DNA of 64,000 nucleotides, from positions 17,683-81,682 of the forward strand of contig CAYJGZ010000011.1 in NCBI GenBank assembly GCA_964370045.1, given 5' to 3'. The stretch's first letter is position 1; the number at the start of each line of letters is the position of its first letter. Shown in pieces: positions 61,740-64,000 of this stretch. This DNA comes from JAAYCI01 sp964370045 (GTDB lineage: Bacteria > Bacillota > Clostridia > Oscillospirales > Ruminococcaceae). A program made the translations under genes and the position numbers. Under the pieces are notes generated by a model that had not been told where the DNA came from, did no database searches, and was given only the letters and a program-made list of their open reading frames with translations.

Positions 61740-63284
61740 ATGAAGCCTTCTATCGCATTGCTTTTAACTTTTTTGCTCATTCTTTTTGTGGGGTGTAGCT
61801 CTTTCACGGCCCAAAACACAGGCACAGCCACACAAGGAACGAACACCTCCCAAGCTACATCCCACGGCGCAGCGAGTGACACATATTTTGACCCGCTTTT
61901 AGAGGAGCTTTCACAGGCGATTGTCACGGCTGAGCCTATGAATATTTCTTTTTTGGTAGATGGTACCGCAATAAACCTGCTTGCGCTTCCCGAACAGCTT
62001 TCGGAGATTGCATCACTCTTAACGCAGGGCGAGATTTCCTATGCGCTGAGGAGCGTGAGCATTACTCCGAAAATAGAAATCTTGAGTGATTCCTCCTCCT
62101 TTTCGATTGCGCTGGGCACTCACGAGGGAAACACCCACATGCAGGTAACCCTTTCGGAAAGCTCCTCCGCATACACACTAAACGCAGATGTACTAAACAC
62201 ACTTGCCACAATTTTGACGGGCGATGCTCCTACTCCGGTGCTTGGCGGCATTGATAGCGTACAGGGCGAATATACTACGCTACACTCTGTCATTCCCGAA
62301 GTTGCAGAGCAGGCCACCGCAGTTGAATTTTACGAAATAGGCGAGCATGTTATTCAGGTATACAACACCCTTTACTACAACTATTCAGAGGAGCCTATTG
62401 CCGATTCCGCTATTGAGCTGTTCAATCCCACTACGGGAGAAAGTGTTGCACATTATCAATTCGAGGGGCAGTATATACCGGACAGCTTGCGCTATCTTGC
62501 GGCGGAAAATACACTTCGCTTTTCCACGGACGACTATATGTTTCACTATGTATCTCTTGCGCCTGCCGATGGCATTTATGAGGCTTTCACAGAGCCGTTG
62601 CCCGCAAGCTTAGTCGAGATGATAGCCGATGTTCAAAACGCCTCATTTGATGAAACACCTTCCCACCGAGCTGTAAGCAACGAGCTTGGAATCTACATTT
62701 ACCCCACCGAGCAAGCACAGGACGAGGAGGTGTTTATCTCCTCGGATATACTCCTACAGCTTGAGTATTTTGACACCGAAATTGTTGATGCAAAGCCCCC
62801 CTACTTTACAGATGTCCGCTTTATGAACGACGGCAAAACACTTGTGAGCACCATACTATGGGAGATGAGCCAAAGCGGAAGTGTCGGCCTATACATCCGA
62901 GACATGCAGACCGGTGCACAGGAGTTTCACACAGGCCTTTTCCACCCCATGTTTTATAGCCTTTTCTATTTGGGTGATGATGCTATCCTGACAAGGTCCA
63001 TCGACGGAGAGGGCATGTACTTTAACCTTGTCGAAGGCAGCCAAGAGGATGTAACCGTACCGGACATTGACCAAGTAAACACCTTTGACCTTGTGAACTA
63101 TTACCACACGCGCAACACTGGTAGTGATAACGGCGGGGGCGAGCTGCTGTTATACGGAGATGATACGCCGCTGATAACTTCGCAGGAACGCAATATACAC
63201 ATTAGCGATGTCACACAAAATTATGTAGGCATGTACACAACAAGCGACTACAATGTGATTGATTTACTGATTTACCCGACATAG
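61740..63284 (+). CDS. Lipoprotein of unknown function
   Basis: A 514-aa protein with a lipoprotein signal (MKPSIALLLTFLLILFVGCS; the Cys after LFVG is the lipid anchor), then a Thr/Ser/Gln-rich linker (about 22-50) and a mostly beta-strand body with no family I recognise. The second half has repeated short strand and Asp-Gly patterns that could be a propeller, but this is a guess. Start 61740 has AAAGGAG upstream and begins the signal; the 28 extra codons before it are not signal-like. It lies 80 bases after the GT2-TPR gene, so they are likely cotranscribed. Confidence 0.75.
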   Translation: MKPSIALLLTFLLILFVGCSSFTAQNTGTATQGTNTSQATSHGAASDTYFDPLLEELSQAIVTAEPMNISFLVDGTAINLLALPEQLSEIASLLTQGEISYALRSVSITPKIEILSDSSSFSIALGTHEGNTHMQVTLSESSSAYTLNADVLNTLATILTGDAPTPVLGGIDSVQGEYTTLHSVIPEVAEQATAVEFYEIGEHVIQVYNTLYYNYSEEPIADSAIELFNPTTGESVAHYQFEGQYIPDSLRYLAAENTLRFSTDDYMFHYVSLAPADGIYEAFTEPLPASLVEMIADVQNASFDETPSHRAVSNELGIYIYPTEQAQDEEVFISSDILLQLEYFDTEIVDAKPPYFTDVRFMNDGKTLVSTILWEMSQSGSVGLYIRDMQTGAQEFHTGLFHPMFYSLFYLGDDAILTRSIDGEGMYFNLVEGSQEDVTVPDIDQVNTFDLVNYYHTRNTGSDNGGGELLLYGDDTPLITSQERNIHISDVTQNYVGMYTTSDYNVIDLLIYPT

Positions 63285-63337
63285 CCACATTCCCGTTTTT
63301 TTGTGTGCCCCCGAGGGAGCTAAATACTGTTATAGCC

Positions 63338-63376
63338 AAAAGAACACCGCATAAATTTATGCAGTGTTCTTTTTTG
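63338..63376 (+). terminator. Terminator of the GT2-TPR/lipoprotein operon
   Basis: AAAAGAACAC pairs with GTGTTCTTTT around a second small GCATAAA/TTTATGC helix, followed by T residues. Confidence 0.85.
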
Positions 63377-63533
63377 TGCTGTAAAGCTATTTAGCTTGCA
63401 TCTGTGTTTCTCGGCCCCAATGCCTCTTCTATATTTGAAAGCATTAGGTTCTGTGCTATTTGCAAAAAGTATTGCGTTTAAGCTACTCAAAGGGTAAAAT
63501 TTGCTTATCCAAACAAAAAACAAGGAGAAAAAC

Positions 63534-63881
63534 ATGCTATTCATACACTACCCCAAGTGCACCACCTGCCAAAAGGCGAAAAGGTTTCTGGACGATAAGG
63601 GCATAAGCTACACCGAAAGGCATATCAAGGAAGCCAACCCCACCTACGAGGAGCTAAAAGAGTGGCACGCAAAAAGCAGCCTTGCGCTAAAAAAGTTTTT
63701 CAACACAAGTGGGCTTTTGTATAAGTCCATGGGGTTAAAGGACAAGCTACCCACCATGAGCGAGGATGAACAGCTAAAGTTGCTAAAAACGGACGGTATG
63801 CTTGTGAAAAGACCTATACTTGTTGCTGATGAATTTGTGCTTGTGGGCTTTAATGAGGCACAGTGGGGTGAAAAGTTATAA
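63534..63881 (+). CDS. ArsC/Spx-family thioredoxin-fold protein
   Basis: A 115-aa protein of the ArsC/Spx/YffB superfamily. The N-terminal redox motif is YPKCTTCQKAKRFLD (C-T-T-C), followed by ISYTERHIKEANPTYEEL and the C-terminal cis-Pro segment LVKRPILVADEFVLVGF. In arsenate reductases a single Cys with later Cys or Arg residues does the chemistry; here the CxxC resembles Spx-like or YffB-like proteins, so I do not call it an arsenate reductase. The ATG at 63534 has AAGGAG six bases upstream. Confidence 0.85.
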   Translation: MLFIHYPKCTTCQKAKRFLDDKGISYTERHIKEANPTYEELKEWHAKSSLALKKFFNTSGLLYKSMGLKDKLPTMSEDEQLKLLKTDGMLVKRPILVADEFVLVGFNEAQWGEKL

Positions 63882-63913
63882 TGACGTAAGGCGGTAGCGT
63901 TCTCTCCGACAGC

Positions 63914-63936
63914 AAAAAAGCACCCCAAAGGGGTGC
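63914..63936 (-). terminator. Terminator for a minus-strand gene beyond the window
   Basis: GCACCCC pairs with GGGGTGC around a 3-base loop; a run of six T follows only on the minus strand, so it ends a gene to the right. The last 60 bases are too few to identify that gene. Confidence 0.65.
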
Positions 63937-64000
63937 AGCAAATCACAAAGTATGGGATTCGCTTTTCTGCGGAAAAGCCACGGCGGTTAAAACAGCCATT

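Noticed and set aside
63943..63999. The 3' end of a minus-strand coding frame at the right edge
   Set aside because: Only about 18 codons are visible in one open frame; the terminator at 63914-63936 suggests a gene beyond, but nothing identifies it.
1..64000. CRISPR array, rRNA operon, tRNA genes, intact insertion sequence, c-di-GMP or other classic riboswitches
   Set aside because: No regularly spaced repeats, rRNA-like stretches, cloverleaf genes, transposase frames or recognisable riboswitch cores were seen by eye; a covariance-model scan would be decisive.

Overview
The window reads as a stretch of chromosome from a Gram-positive, low-to-moderate GC bacterium of the class Clostridia, possibly an Oscillospiraceae-type gut or rumen anaerobe. 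The evidence is the canonical Clostridia gene orders (asp23-nusB-xseAB-ispA-dxs-tlyA; hprK-murB-whiA-dnaE-pfkA; SRP RNA-dnaX-ybaB-recR), strong GGAGG ribosome sites, rubrerythrin, HPr kinase, WhiA, an LCP protein, and a selenocysteine-containing SelD. The species is not identifiable from the sequence alone. No rRNA, tRNA, CRISPR array, intact insertion sequence or prophage was seen.

Layout. 1-6.8 kb: a tightly overlapped minus-strand operon, asp23-like, nusB, a Kae1-like paralogue, xseA, xseB, ispA, dxs and tlyA (cut by the window edge). 6.9-13.2 kb: gatB, gatA, gatC, ligA and pfkA. 13.4-21 kb: dnaE, whiA, murB, a PHP phosphoesterase and hprK, lacking the rapZ-yvcK pair that usually sits between murB and whiA. 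21-27 kb: a GT4 glycosyltransferase, a YerC-type regulator, a MITE-like inverted repeat, tsf-rpsB, a small secreted protein ending in TSPQTGVYI, and an LCP protein. 27.3-32.6 kb: a selenium/sulfur cluster (LysR regulator, TusA-like protein, class V aminotransferase, Sec-containing SelD, a C_GCxxG_C_C protein, DUF3343 and a stand-alone YedF DsrE domain). 33-40 kb: rubrerythrin, a tandem-HD HD-GYP protein, a secreted protein with three repeats ending in TSPQTGVYVN, and a sensor-GGDEF-EAL protein. 40-45 kb: a structured intergenic region, a zeta-toxin-like kinase with a small upstream partner, tmRNA, smpB, recR, ybaB, dnaX and a small SRP RNA. 45-51.5 kb: LytTR-DUF3021, a NadE whose glutaminase domain has lost its nucleophile, a chemoreceptor and a DHFR-fold protein. 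51.5-64 kb: flippase, GT2, CorA, a second GGDEF-EAL protein, methyltransferase, a large GT2-TPR protein, a lipoprotein and an ArsC/Spx-like protein.

How the parts fit. Most of the left half is housekeeping: translation, replication, isoprenoid and wall synthesis. The accessory themes are selenium handling, c-di-GMP turnover (one HD-GYP and two EAL proteins, both with degenerate GGDEF sites) and cell-surface construction (LCP, flippase, glycosyltransferases, secreted TSPQTGVY proteins). The observations most worth following are: two secreted proteins sharing a C-terminal TSPQTGVY motif with only synonymous codon differences but no membrane anchor; the NadE catalytic Cys-to-Gly change; the split YedF next to a selenoprotein SelD; and the toxin-like pair directly beside ssrA.
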